The position numbers were made by a program, and so were the translations under genes. A stretch of 64,000 nt of DNA, taken from NCBI GenBank assembly GCA_003994795.1, contig AP018269.1, positions 620,001 through 684,000 of the forward strand. The letters run 5' to 3'. Each line of letters opens with the position of its first letter. Position 1 is the stretch's first letter. The notes beneath the pieces were generated by a model that was not told the DNA's origin, searched no databases, and saw nothing but the letters and a program-made list of their open reading frames with translations. The DNA comes from Cylindrospermum sp. NIES-4074 (GTDB lineage: Bacteria; Cyanobacteriota; Cyanobacteriia; Cyanobacteriales; Nostocaceae). Shown here in pieces: positions 56,509 to 64,000 of the stretch.

Positions 56509-56811
56509 CTACCAACTAGACTTAACAACACCAGGCAAAAGACCTTCGTGCGCCCATTCCCGCAGGACGTTCCGAGATAGTCCAAAGTCACGATAAACAC
56601 CCCGTGGACGACCAGTTAACCAGCAACGGTTACGGCGGCGGGTAGGCGCACTATTACGAGGTAGCTGTTGAATTTTTCGGTGGATTTCTAGCTTTTCTAG
56701 AGGAGAATCTGCACTTTTGAACTCATCCAGCAAAGCTTCCCGTTTGTCAGCATACTGTTCCACCAACTTGGCGCGTTTTTTCTCGCGCTCAATCATGCTC
56801 TTTTTTGCCAT
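56509..56811 (-). CDS. rpsN: 30S ribosomal protein S14
   Basis: 100 residues of the long, zinc-free S14: [40 protein letters not shown] and the end [18 protein letters not shown] single gene outside the main ribosomal cluster, as in other cyanobacteria. Confidence 0.97.
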   Translation of the reverse strand: MAKKSMIEREKKRAKLVEQYADKREALLDEFKSADSPLEKLEIHRKIQQLPRNSAPTRRRNRCWLTGRPRGVYRDFGLSRNVLREWAHEGLLPGVVKSSW

Positions 56812-56880
56812 AAATACTCTAACTTATTTTCAGACAGCATTTTCCATTCTACATCTCTCTAACAATTTTAGGACAATTTG

Positions 56881-57561
56881 TCAATTGTCAATTGTTTTTT
56901 TAGGGCATAAATCAGCCAGTTCACAAGTGTCACAGGAGGGAGAACGGGCTTTACAAACAGCACGACCATGATAAATCAGCCGAATAGACCAATTCTCCCA
57001 ATCTGCTTGAGGTAATAACCCCATTAAATCTTGCTCAATGCGAATCGGATCTGGATGTTCAGTTAAACCCAAGCGTTGGCTAAGGCGCTTGACGTGAGTA
57101 TCTACCGTTACCCCAGCATTAATTCCATAAGCATGAGCTAAGACAACATTAGCCGTCTTCCGCGCCACACCCGGAAGCTTCAATAATAGCTGCATTTCGT
57201 TAGGGACAACAGAGTTAAACTCACTGACAATCATCCGACAAGCGCCTTGAATATTCTTAGCCTTATTGCGATAAAACCCAGTTGAACGCACCAAGTTTTC
57301 TAACTCTTCTAAATCAGCACTAGCCAACCCGGCTGCATCAGGAAACCGACCAAACAACTCTGGCGTCACTTTATTTACACGCTCATCAGTACATTGAGCG
57401 GAGAGAATTGTCGCCACCAGCAATTGCACCGGCGTTGAGTAATTCAAAGAGCAAGTTGCATCTGGATACAGGCCCTTTAGGCGAGTAAGTATTTCTCGGG
57501 CCCGTTGCTTTTTCGACGAAGTTTTGCGAATCACACTCACTGGAACAACTTTTGTACCCAA
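56881..57561 (-). CDS. nth: Endonuclease III
   Basis: 226 residues. The HhH motif LLKLPGVARKTANVVL contains the catalytic Lys, VDTHVKRL the catalytic Asp, and CKARSPSCDTCELADLC holds the four Cys of the [4Fe-4S] cluster. It removes oxidised pyrimidines. It overlaps the 3 prime end of rseP by 25 bases; the first Met may be replaced by a later start. Confidence 0.95.
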   Translation of the reverse strand: MGTKVVPVSVIRKTSSKKQRAREILTRLKGLYPDATCSLNYSTPVQLLVATILSAQCTDERVNKVTPELFGRFPDAAGLASADLEELENLVRSTGFYRNKAKNIQGACRMIVSEFNSVVPNEMQLLLKLPGVARKTANVVLAHAYGINAGVTVDTHVKRLSQRLGLTEHPDPIRIEQDLMGLLPQADWENWSIRLIYHGRAVCKARSPSCDTCELADLCPKKTIDN

Positions 57562-58637
57562 TCCAACTGGCTAGTTAACTGGGTGGTTTCCTTGACGATC
57601 AGAAAAATTCCTAGTCCCAAGAGTAGCACTAAACCAGTTTGCATCACACCTTCTTGAATGCGGTTAGGTAAAGGCTTACCACGCAGACCTTCAATCAACA
57701 GAAAAGCAAGTTGTCCCCCATCCAAAGCTGGTAGAGGCAAAATGTTGATGATTGCCAAGTTAATACTAATAATTGCGGCAAAAGACAACAGATTAGCACT
57801 ATTGTCATCAGCCAACTTTGCACCTATTTTGACAATATTAACTGGCCCCGAAACTTGTCCTACAGTTTGTTGAAAGTTGGTAATTAACTGTCCAAAACCA
57901 CTGAGTGTACCCACAAATAATTCCTGAAACCTAGTCGCAGCAATGCTAAAAATCTCGACAGGATTATGGGGACGACGATAGACTCCTTTTGCATTTGGCC
58001 CCAGTTCAATGCCAATTAACCCTTTGCCATCAGTACCCTCTTTAGGTGTTAATTTAAGGGTTTTTTCTTCGTTTTGATGTTTCACCTTGAGTTCGATTTG
58101 CTGTTGGGGATTGTTTTGAATTTCTTTTGTCAGCAATGCAGTAGAGGTTTTATCAGCAGGAACTTCCTGACCGTTAATAGCCAGAATAATGTCTCCTTCT
58201 CGAATACCTGCTTGATAAGCAATGGATTGTTCATTAACAGGTTTGACAATCACACCTGGTTGATATTGGAAACTCTCTAGTATACCAACGATACCCAGTT
58301 GCAGAGCCAGCACCAAATAGGCAAATATTAAATTTGCTATCACACCAGCACTAATGACGATCGCCCGATCTAAAATTGGACGGTTACGCAGCAGGTTTGG
58401 GTCGTTAGGGGGAACATCGCTATCTGGGTCGTCGTCGGGAAAGCCGACAAAGCCACCCAAAGGAAAGGCACGGATAGCATATTCGGTTTGTGAACCTTGG
58501 TACTTCCAGAGAACTGGGCCGAACCCCAAGGAAAAGCGGTTAACGTAAATGCCTTGAGAACGTGCGGCTATGAAGTGTCCAGCTTCGTGTACGAAAATCA
58601 AAATAGCCAAAACTGCGATCGCTGCTAAAACTGACAT
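57537..58637 (-). CDS. rseP: Site-2 intramembrane metalloprotease (RseP)
   Basis: 366 residues. FVHEAGHFIAAR (H17, E18, H21) is the zinc motif in the first helix, a PDZ domain follows (about 120-205, SIAYQAGIREGDIILAINGQ), and LPLPALDGGQL gives the third metal ligand. It would cut membrane-bound anti-sigma factors or signal peptides. Its end overlaps nth, so both are likely co-transcribed. Confidence 0.93.
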   Translation of the reverse strand: MSVLAAIAVLAILIFVHEAGHFIAARSQGIYVNRFSLGFGPVLWKYQGSQTEYAIRAFPLGGFVGFPDDDPDSDVPPNDPNLLRNRPILDRAIVISAGVIANLIFAYLVLALQLGIVGILESFQYQPGVIVKPVNEQSIAYQAGIREGDIILAINGQEVPADKTSTALLTKEIQNNPQQQIELKVKHQNEEKTLKLTPKEGTDGKGLIGIELGPNAKGVYRRPHNPVEIFSIAATRFQELFVGTLSGFGQLITNFQQTVGQVSGPVNIVKIGAKLADDNSANLLSFAAIISINLAIINILPLPALDGGQLAFLLIEGLRGKPLPNRIQEGVMQTGLVLLLGLGIFLIVKETTQLTSQLDWVQKLFQ

Positions 58638-58753
58638 AGAGCAAGTTAGTCACAATATACGGATATATGCTTTTATTGTAGTTTGGGAAAGGCTGGAGAG
58701 ACGCGAAACAGCCTACAATCTCAGGTGATGCCTGGGTTGGGGTAGCGATCGCA

Positions 58754-58876
58754 CTATTTCATCAAATGAGTATTAAGTTCAGGATATTGAGAGAACAAGC
58801 CATCAATACTGGCTAACTTTGCTTTATATTCGAGTGTTGTAGCAATAATTAAGAGGTTAAATGGATCTTTATGAAA
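58754..58876 (-). pseudogene. Truncated PIN-domain toxin (VapC-type), C-terminal remnant
   Basis: Minus-strand reading gives HKDPFNLLIIATTLEYKAKL and SIDGLFSQYPELNTHLMK-stop, the C-terminal end of PIN toxins with the HxDPF-x-x-L-LIA block. There is no start; about 90 N-terminal residues are missing. It overlaps the antitoxin stop by 8 bases, as toxin genes commonly do. Confidence 0.82.
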
Positions 58877-59090
58877 GACATTCCCACTCTTCTTCGTTCA
58901 CAATAGGACTGATAATATCCCCCAATGTTTTGCCTTTACCAGCAATAGAAGCAGGGGGAGTCCGTCGTTTTTTTGATGGAAAGGTTTCTTCTAAAACAGT
59001 GATAATTACACGAGCAGCACTAACTTGAGGCTGTTCTGACACCCATGTAATTTTACCATTTTCATAAATCGCTTCGTAACTTTTTAGCAT
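58869..59090 (-). CDS. Antitoxin of a VapBC-like pair, partner toxin truncated
   Basis: 73 residues: MLKSYEAIYENGKITWVSEQ, then RVIITVLEE and PPASIAGKGKTLGDIISPI with the ending EEEWECLS. This is a common cyanobacterial antitoxin of PIN toxins. The reading frame is intact, but its toxin survives only as the 58754-58876 remnant. Confidence 0.8.
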   Translation of the reverse strand: MLKSYEAIYENGKITWVSEQPQVSAARVIITVLEETFPSKKRRTPPASIAGKGKTLGDIISPIVNEEEWECLS

Positions 59091-59183
59091 CTTTCTGTGC
59101 CTGTTTAGTGTAAACTAAATTCCAATTCACCAATCTAACTTCCGATCACACTCCTCAATCGGTGTTGCTAGTCCTTCTCGAAA

Positions 59184-59351
59184 TCATTGTGATATCACTA
59201 CTGTCTCCAAGGGAATGGAAATAATCTTTCTTCCACTTACGGCTTGTTGTTTTCTTAAATCAGCACAAATAGCGGCTAAATCATAATTAAATGACTTGGC
59301 TTGTTCATCTCTTATTTTGCGAATTTCTGTCAGTACTTCATCATTCCATAT
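59184..59351 (-). pseudogene. Remnant of a second PIN-associated antitoxin-like gene
   Basis: The minus strand reads WNDEVLTEIRKIRDEQAKSF, NYDLAAICADLRKQQ and VSGRKIISIPLE before a stop, as in the small partner proteins of PIN toxins. ATA (59351-59349) stands where a start ATG would be expected, so it is probably not translated. Confidence 0.7.
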
Positions 59352-59354
59352 AAA

Positions 59355-59824
59355 TTATTCTCCTAACATTTCATAAGGTGTACATATTGTTGGTAATTTA
59401 TACCCTAAACTAGCAGCAATCTGTGAGAGTTTCTTCTGAATGTAAGCGTTAGCAATGTGTTTACAATTCCATGTTAACAGATAATCCAGTCCATAGACCG
59501 TAGCTATAGATGAACGGTATCATAAGCAGCACTAGGTGGTAAATTGCTTTGTTGTTGAAATTGCTGTGCCAAATTTTCAACTGGTTCTGTGATATCAAGA
59601 AGAGGAAAGTTCTTCAAAACTTCTAGTCTTTTATTAACCATTTCTGGATCACCCTTTGCTACTTCTTGCCATACAAGTTGAGAAATGTAAATAGTAAAAG
59701 AGTTTCTCTGAGTGTCCCACCAGTCTCTTGTTAATTCTGCATTAGCAGCAACAATCAGATTTTTACTAGGTCTTGCTGTTAAATAGCCAATGATACTTGT
59801 TTCTATATATATTGTTCTGGCTAT
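59355..59824 (-). pseudogene. Frameshifted PIN-domain toxin
   Basis: Frame 1 reads ARTIYIETSIIGYLTARPSK to PPSAAYDTVHL-stop; after a net two-base insertion near CTATAGCTA a second frame continues ATVYGLDYLLTWNCKHIANA and PTICTPYEMLGE-stop. Together they make a full-length type of PIN toxin with acidic residues still recognisable, but the gene is split and starts with ATA where ATG is expected. Its partner is the 59184-59351 remnant. Confidence 0.85.
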
Positions 59825-60011
59825 CTTATATGAATATGGCCATTTTGCTAGATTTAGCTTACTATATCCTGTTCATAATATTTCTGAATATGAAAAATAT
59901 TTGAATTAGAAATTTAAAAATTTAATGATATACAGGATAAAGATATGAAAATTAATCCTGTTAATCCTTTAATCCTGTTAATCCTGATTCTGACAGTTAA
60001 ATATTAATAGA

Positions 60012-60045
60012 AAACGGTGCGTTACATTTCATTAACGCACCCTAC
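60012..60045. repeat. GGTGCGTTA/TAACGCACC inverted repeat
   Basis: GGTGCGTTA (60016-60024) and TAACGCACC (60033-60041) surround CATTTCAT. The left half recurs at 60700-60710 (GGTGCGTTACATTTCCTTAA) and in a variant at 60668. Typical dispersed repeat, maybe a terminator for the small membrane protein gene. Confidence 0.7.
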
Positions 60046-60057
60046 AAAATGAGCTTA

Positions 60058-60498
60058 TCATCTTGGAAGCCTTAAATTAAAGACATAACCTGCAAATAAT
60101 CCTAAAGCTATAGAAACGCAACATGGAATTGCGACTATAGCAAATGTTTTTGTTTTATTAAGAGATTGAGATAGTTCGTAAATAGCCCAAAATTCAGATG
60201 TTGCAGCAATCAAAGGAATTGTAATAAGTAAAACAAAAGGTAGAACCTTAAGTCCCAGCATAAATACAATAACCATAACAATCACTAATGCTGCTAAAGA
60301 GATACCAACAGCAATAGCACGAACATAACTTAAAAGTCCCAATCCTGCCATACCTGCTGGAAGAAATATGTAATAGGCATTTTGAACAGGTGGTATTCTA
60401 AGATTATAGGTGTTAAAAAGCATTGCAAAAAGCAAGCCTGTACATAAAAAAAACACGCAAGCACCTACTAGCCATAAGGAACCTTTTCTTTTGAACAT
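60058..60498 (-). CDS. Small membrane protein of unknown function
   Basis: 146 residues with four hydrophobic segments (about 8-30, 42-64, 68-100, 118-142). Contains SLWLVGACVFFLCTGLLFAM and FMLGLKVLPFVLLITIPLIA. No family recognised. Lies between repeats, alone on its strand. Confidence 0.65.
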   Translation of the reverse strand: MFKRKGSLWLVGACVFFLCTGLLFAMLFNTYNLRIPPVQNAYYIFLPAGMAGLGLLSYVRAIAVGISLAALVIVMVIVFMLGLKVLPFVLLITIPLIAATSEFWAIYELSQSLNKTKTFAIVAIPCCVSIALGLFAGYVFNLRLPR

Positions 60499-60750
60499 AG
60501 CGTTGTTATTAGATAAATTGCAATATATTATTACTAGCGATAATAATTTTATTACATAAGGTTACATTTTAAAGTTAACGATCGCGTAACGACTGATTAA
60601 ATATGAATATAAAACAGAGAACGGTGTGTTAGAAGAAAGTACAGAATTGGTTATATATCAAGAAAAGATGGTGCGTTATTGCTTAGATATCAATAAAATA
60701 CGGTGCGTTACATTTCCTTAACTTACTACTTAGCTTATACTTTTTAACCA

Positions 60751-60780
60751 GTGTAGAGACGCCCCCCAAACGCCTCTACT
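60751..60780. repeat. TGTAGAGACG family palindrome, degenerate copy
   Basis: GTGTAGAGACGCCCCCC is followed by an imperfect inverse (CGCCTCTACT). It lies just after the serS stop, on the side where a terminator would be. Confidence 0.65.
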
Positions 60781-60793
60781 AAAAACCCCTAAA

Positions 60794-62074
60794 TCACAAA
60801 ACCTCCCTACCCAAATAAACCTGCAACACCTCCGGTATCAACACCGTCCCATCTGGTTGTTGATAATTCTCCAAAATCGCCGCCATTGTCCTTCCCACAG
60901 CCAAACCGGAACCGTTGAGAGTATGGACAAATTGCGTCCCCTTCTTACCCCCTTCCTTAAAGCGAATATCAGCCCGTCGCGCTTGGAAATCAAAACAATT
61001 AGAACAACTGGAAATTTCGCGGTACTTGCCAGATGAAGGTAGCCAAACTTCTAAATCGTAGGTTTTGGTTGCAGAAAAACCTAAATCACCAGTACACAAG
61101 TTGAGGACGCGATAAGGTAACTTTAAAGCTTGTAAAATCGCTTCCGCATTATTTACTAACTTTTCCAATTCCTCAAAAGAAGAACTCGGATGCACAACTT
61201 TCACCAATTCCACTTTATTGAATTGATGCAGACGAATTAAACCCCGCATATCTCGTCCATAACTTCCCGCTTCCCGACGAAAACAGGGAGTATACGCACA
61301 GTGATAAATTGGTAAATCTTCCGCAGTTAGAATTTCTCCCCGGTAAAGGTTGGTAACGGGAACTTCTGCTGTGGGTATTAACCACAATTCATCTTCAGCA
61401 CATTTAAAGCTTTCTTCTGCAAACTTCGGTAACTGACCGGTTCCAGTCAAAGAATCAGTATTTACTAATAATGGCGGACTAACTTCTACATAGCCAGCCT
61501 CAGTTTGCGTCTTCAGCATAAACTGAATTAATGCCCTTTCCAAAGCCGCACCCGCACCGACGAGAGTCACAAACCGACTTTGGGCAACTTTGACAGCACG
61601 CTCAAAATTAAGAATACCCAGCTTTTCCCCAATTTCCCAGTGAGGGAGAATATTTGGGTTTTGAGGCAAGAATTCATCACCCCAACGGCGTATTTCTTGG
61701 TTATCTTCCTCAGTCTTACCCACAGGTGTAGAGTCACTTGGTAAGTTGGGGAGTGCTAGCACAAGTTGGGAAATTTCTGCTTTGATTTCCTTTTCTTGCG
61801 GTTCCAGTTCACTCAATTTAGCCTTGACTGAGTTCCCTTCATCGCGCAAGGCTTGAATTTCTGGGTCTTGAGGATCTATCCCAGATTTTATCTTCTGCCC
61901 GACAATTTTACCGATTTCGTTACTCCGGGCTTGGAGTTGACTGCGTGTCCCCTCCAGTTCCCGTTGCTTTTTATCTAACTCTAATATGGGCTGAATATCG
62001 TATTTACCACTACGATCATTCAACCGTTCCTGAACTAATTGGGGATTTTCCCGAATTTGCTTAAGATCCAACAC
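60794..62074 (-). CDS. serS: Serine--tRNA ligase
   Basis: 426 residues from the GTG at 62074 (read [18 protein letters not shown]). The frame stays open to 62230, but SerRS proteins begin at the [10 protein letters not shown] helix and the length then agrees with the family. Coiled-coil arm (about 30-105), class II motif 2 ([20 protein letters not shown]) and motif 3 ([16 protein letters not shown]) are all present. Downstream of the DUF3611 gene. Confidence 0.96.
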   Translation of the reverse strand: MLDLKQIRENPQLVQERLNDRSGKYDIQPILELDKKQRELEGTRSQLQARSNEIGKIVGQKIKSGIDPQDPEIQALRDEGNSVKAKLSELEPQEKEIKAEISQLVLALPNLPSDSTPVGKTEEDNQEIRRWGDEFLPQNPNILPHWEIGEKLGILNFERAVKVAQSRFVTLVGAGAALERALIQFMLKTQTEAGYVEVSPPLLVNTDSLTGTGQLPKFAEESFKCAEDELWLIPTAEVPVTNLYRGEILTAEDLPIYHCAYTPCFRREAGSYGRDMRGLIRLHQFNKVELVKVVHPSSSFEELEKLVNNAEAILQALKLPYRVLNLCTGDLGFSATKTYDLEVWLPSSGKYREISSCSNCFDFQARRADIRFKEGGKKGTQFVHTLNGSGLAVGRTMAAILENYQQPDGTVLIPEVLQVYLGREVL

Positions 62075-62199
62075 AGATTTTTCTTGTATTTTTCGCCTAT
62101 TGTCTTCTAGCCAAAACACCAGCATATACTGATTTTGAGTTGCTGTGAAAGGAATTGCCAACAGAATAATTTGGACAAAGCCTGTTCCCAATCTTTTTG

Positions 62200-62778
62200 T
62201 TAAGGTCTGGTAACGCGATTGAGTAGCCACAGTGACACTACAAGCCCAGCAAAGTGGGCTGAAACAGTGTTAGTGTTTGCTTGCACCACTAGCATATCTA
62301 GACCGCTGATAATTCGGGTAGGGTCAAATAGTTGGGTAGTTACAGCTTGGGGGGATATAGACCTGGCTACTAGTGTACCCACGATTGCTTGTGCCCCCAA
62401 CAGTGTCACGAGGATTCCCCCCAAATTCACCATTACTCCCAAACGCAAGACTTGTACTGTCTCACTCTTGCGGGGGCGGTTGTTAGGGTTAGAAGATTGC
62501 AGTTGGTTGCCAATTCTCGTGTAACGGTAAGCCAAATAAATACCCGCACCCAAAACAACCAGCCCACAAACTGCTAAAAAGACACCAAATCCGGTGCCTG
62601 GATTATTACTGGGGCTGCCACTTCTTTGACTAAAGATAGCAAATAGAAGAACTATGATACCAGAAATTACACCTAGTACTAACTGAATCCAGAAACTAAT
62701 CCAACCTGTAAGGCGAAATGTTTGAGCAATTGCCCGGAGACTAGAGGAAGGCGATGGGGTATCGGGGTTTTGTGACAT
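62200..62778 (-). CDS. DUF3611 family membrane protein
   Basis: 192 residues from ATG 62778 ([20 protein letters not shown]). Four hydrophobic segments include [20 protein letters not shown] and [20 protein letters not shown], and the segment [20 protein letters not shown] lies between helices 2 and 3. Matches cyanobacterial/chloroplast DUF3611 proteins of unknown role. Upstream of serS on the same strand. Confidence 0.8.
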   Translation of the reverse strand: MSQNPDTPSPSSSLRAIAQTFRLTGWISFWIQLVLGVISGIIVLLFAIFSQRSGSPSNNPGTGFGVFLAVCGLVVLGAGIYLAYRYTRIGNQLQSSNPNNRPRKSETVQVLRLGVMVNLGGILVTLLGAQAIVGTLVARSISPQAVTTQLFDPTRIISGLDMLVVQANTNTVSAHFAGLVVSLWLLNRVTRP

Positions 62779-63516
62779 ATAGATCACCAATTCACGCTTA
62801 CATTTGATAAGGTTACTATCTCACTTACCAGAGAAAACTAGAATATCTCTAGTCTAGCTAGTCACCAAATTTTAGATTTTAGTCCCCGAATTTTAGATAT
62901 TTAGATTGTCCACAAGGATAAATCCGGAGGAGCTTAACAATAAAATGATTTGGTTAGTCTCCACGACGTTAATTACTGAGATCCAAAAATTTTTATTTCT
63001 ATTTTAAATCCGAAACCCGTAATTTAAAATTACCACTGTCAGTAGAGACTCTTAGCACAACATGGTTCATAGTTATAGCTGCTTTCACCCACAAATTTCC
63101 TTTGGCTAAATCTTTTAGGTCTACAACAGGAAAATTTTCATAAAACACAGTGTTTATTTAAGTTATACAGACAAAATGGCATTTTAACTGTAAAATTTCT
63201 TCGATGGCATTTTATGTTTCAGCAGTTCTAACCAGCTCGGCATCACTCAACACTAAGACACTGGCTTTGCCACTGTCCAATTGCTCCTCACCACTCTGCT
63301 ATGAGCTTGGGTAGAGGCGCTGTTTCTTATGCCCCTAAGGCTTGCAGCCTCATCCCACGACCAAAAAAACGTGGGTGGTTGCTCGTTGTTTGTTTACGCT
63401 TGGGAATACAGCCTAAGTAAAAGTATATACTTACTTGTGCTACCGTAGTGCCATATACTAGAGAGCATGGGTTGCATACTTTACCCTGAGGCATTTTTTT
63501 TAGCCATTCACTAACC
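62779..63516. other. 738-bp intergenic region upstream of the PadR gene
   Basis: I see no credible gene. The short frame on the minus strand at 63327-63518 has no SD and covers the PadR promoter. A string of short direct and inverted fragments is present (for example AGTATATACTTACT near 63424), possibly promoter or operator sites. Confidence 0.4.
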
Positions 63517-63864
63517 ATGAAACTTGAGGATATATATCAATTCTTTGAGAATCCTCCGCCAACTTACCTCTGTCAAGAACTAGCAGTTTGTTATATTCTG
63601 TGCGTTCTACTACATGGGGAATCATACGGTACAGAGATGATTCAGCGACTGGAAACTGAATATCCAACCTATCGGCTTTCGGATACTGTACTTTATAGTG
63701 CGATCAAATTTCTCGAAGATCAAAGAGCAATCAATGGATATTGGAAGAGACTCGAAGGACGGGGACGCCCCAGGCGGATGTACCAAGTTTCTCCAGAATG
63801 GCAAGTTCAATCGCTGGGTTTAGCTCGTCTTTGGCAAGATTACATCAATCAGAGGACAAATTAA
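63517..63864 (+). CDS. PadR-family transcriptional regulator
   Basis: 115 residues with the winged-helix PadR layout: LAVCYILCVLLHGESYGTEM (helix 1-2), LSDTVLYSAIKFLEDQRAI (recognition helix) and the wing WKRLEGRGRPRRMYQVSP. A short version with no second dimerisation helix bundle, as in many cyanobacteria. It is followed by a co-directional gene that starts 50 bases later. Confidence 0.85.
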   Translation: MKLEDIYQFFENPPPTYLCQELAVCYILCVLLHGESYGTEMIQRLETEYPTYRLSDTVLYSAIKFLEDQRAINGYWKRLEGRGRPRRMYQVSPEWQVQSLGLARLWQDYINQRTN

Positions 63865-63916
63865 CCAATAATTGATAATGAATAAATCTCCTCCTGTAAA
63901 ACTGTGACAATTAGTT

Positions 63917-64000
63917 ATGGATACTGCTATTCTGCCATCCACGTTGCTGCTAACCTTGTTGTTATCGGTTGGGCTGTTTTTCTTTATTCGTGCCTCGACC
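63917..64000 (+). CDS. Partial CDS, membrane protein (possibly CCB-type cofactor assembly)
   Basis: The first 28 codons read MDTAILPSTLLLTLLLSVGL then FFFIRAST, up to the window end. One clear membrane segment. It resembles the N-termini of cyanobacterial cofactor-assembly-of-complex-C subunit B proteins (haem attachment to cytochrome b6), but the visible part is too short to be sure. Confidence 0.6.
   Translation, partial: MDTAILPSTLLLTLLLSVGLFFFIRAST

Noticed and set aside
63327-63518. 63-codon minus-strand frame upstream of the PadR gene
   Set aside because: It covers the likely PadR promoter and has no support.

Overview
The window reads as chromosome of a filamentous, probably heterocyst-forming cyanobacterium (Nostoc/Anabaena type). 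Direct signs are the many GCGATCGC (HIP1) octamers, short tandem heptamer repeats, thylakoid genes (ndhD1, ndhF1, petN, psb27), a PEP-CTERM protein, and a Crp-family regulator next to a RbcR/PacR-type LysR regulator that I read as devH and pacR.

Layout. 1-4.9 kb: a partial unknown gene, phosphoglucomutase, a LapA-like membrane protein, an Rpn/DUF4351 pair, an orphan RHH antitoxin, and a PAAR-like spike tip fused to a lysozyme domain. 4.9-12.2 kb: NDH-1 subunits ndhD1 and ndhF1, a thioredoxin-like gene, an NnrU/Z-ISO-like gene and pacR/rbcR. 12.5-18 kb: an accessory block of a zinc-ribbon Ser/Thr kinase followed by three membrane-tethered binding proteins and the decayed remains of a fourth. 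18-30.6 kb: devH, an ArgRS-derived protein without the catalytic core, HAD phosphatase, PEP-CTERM protein, polA, a four-GAF histidine kinase whose first GAF has both cysteines of a DXCF cyanobacteriochrome, the petN mini-operon and a DEDDh exonuclease. 30.7-38.5 kb: envelope and glycosylation genes. 38.7-46.5 kb: cofH, psb27, a GHL10-type glycosidase, an alpha/beta hydrolase, recJ and two copies of a MITE-like element. 46.6-51.1 kb: an accessory block with a 21-bp tandem repeat, a DUF4157-like leader protein broken by a frameshift, two and a half tandem copies of an unknown exported protein, and a WG-repeat lipoprotein. 51.2-64 kb: mostly housekeeping genes (RecB-like nuclease, def, ftsX, aat, rpsN, nth, rseP, serS, a PadR regulator) interrupted by a graveyard of PIN-domain toxin-antitoxin genes at 58.7-59.8 kb.

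How genes may work together. ndhF1/ndhD1, petN and psb27 serve photosynthetic and respiratory electron flow, and pacR and devH regulate carbon metabolism and heterocyst development. The most unusual material is (a) the kinase plus tethered binding-protein array, which has no ABC permease or ATPase and looks like a sensory rather than a transport module, and (b) two separate pieces typical of contractile injection systems (PAAR-like/lysozyme at 3.9 kb, DUF4157-like leader at 47.2 kb) with no tube, sheath or baseplate gene in the window. All functions are read from sequence by eye without database searches.
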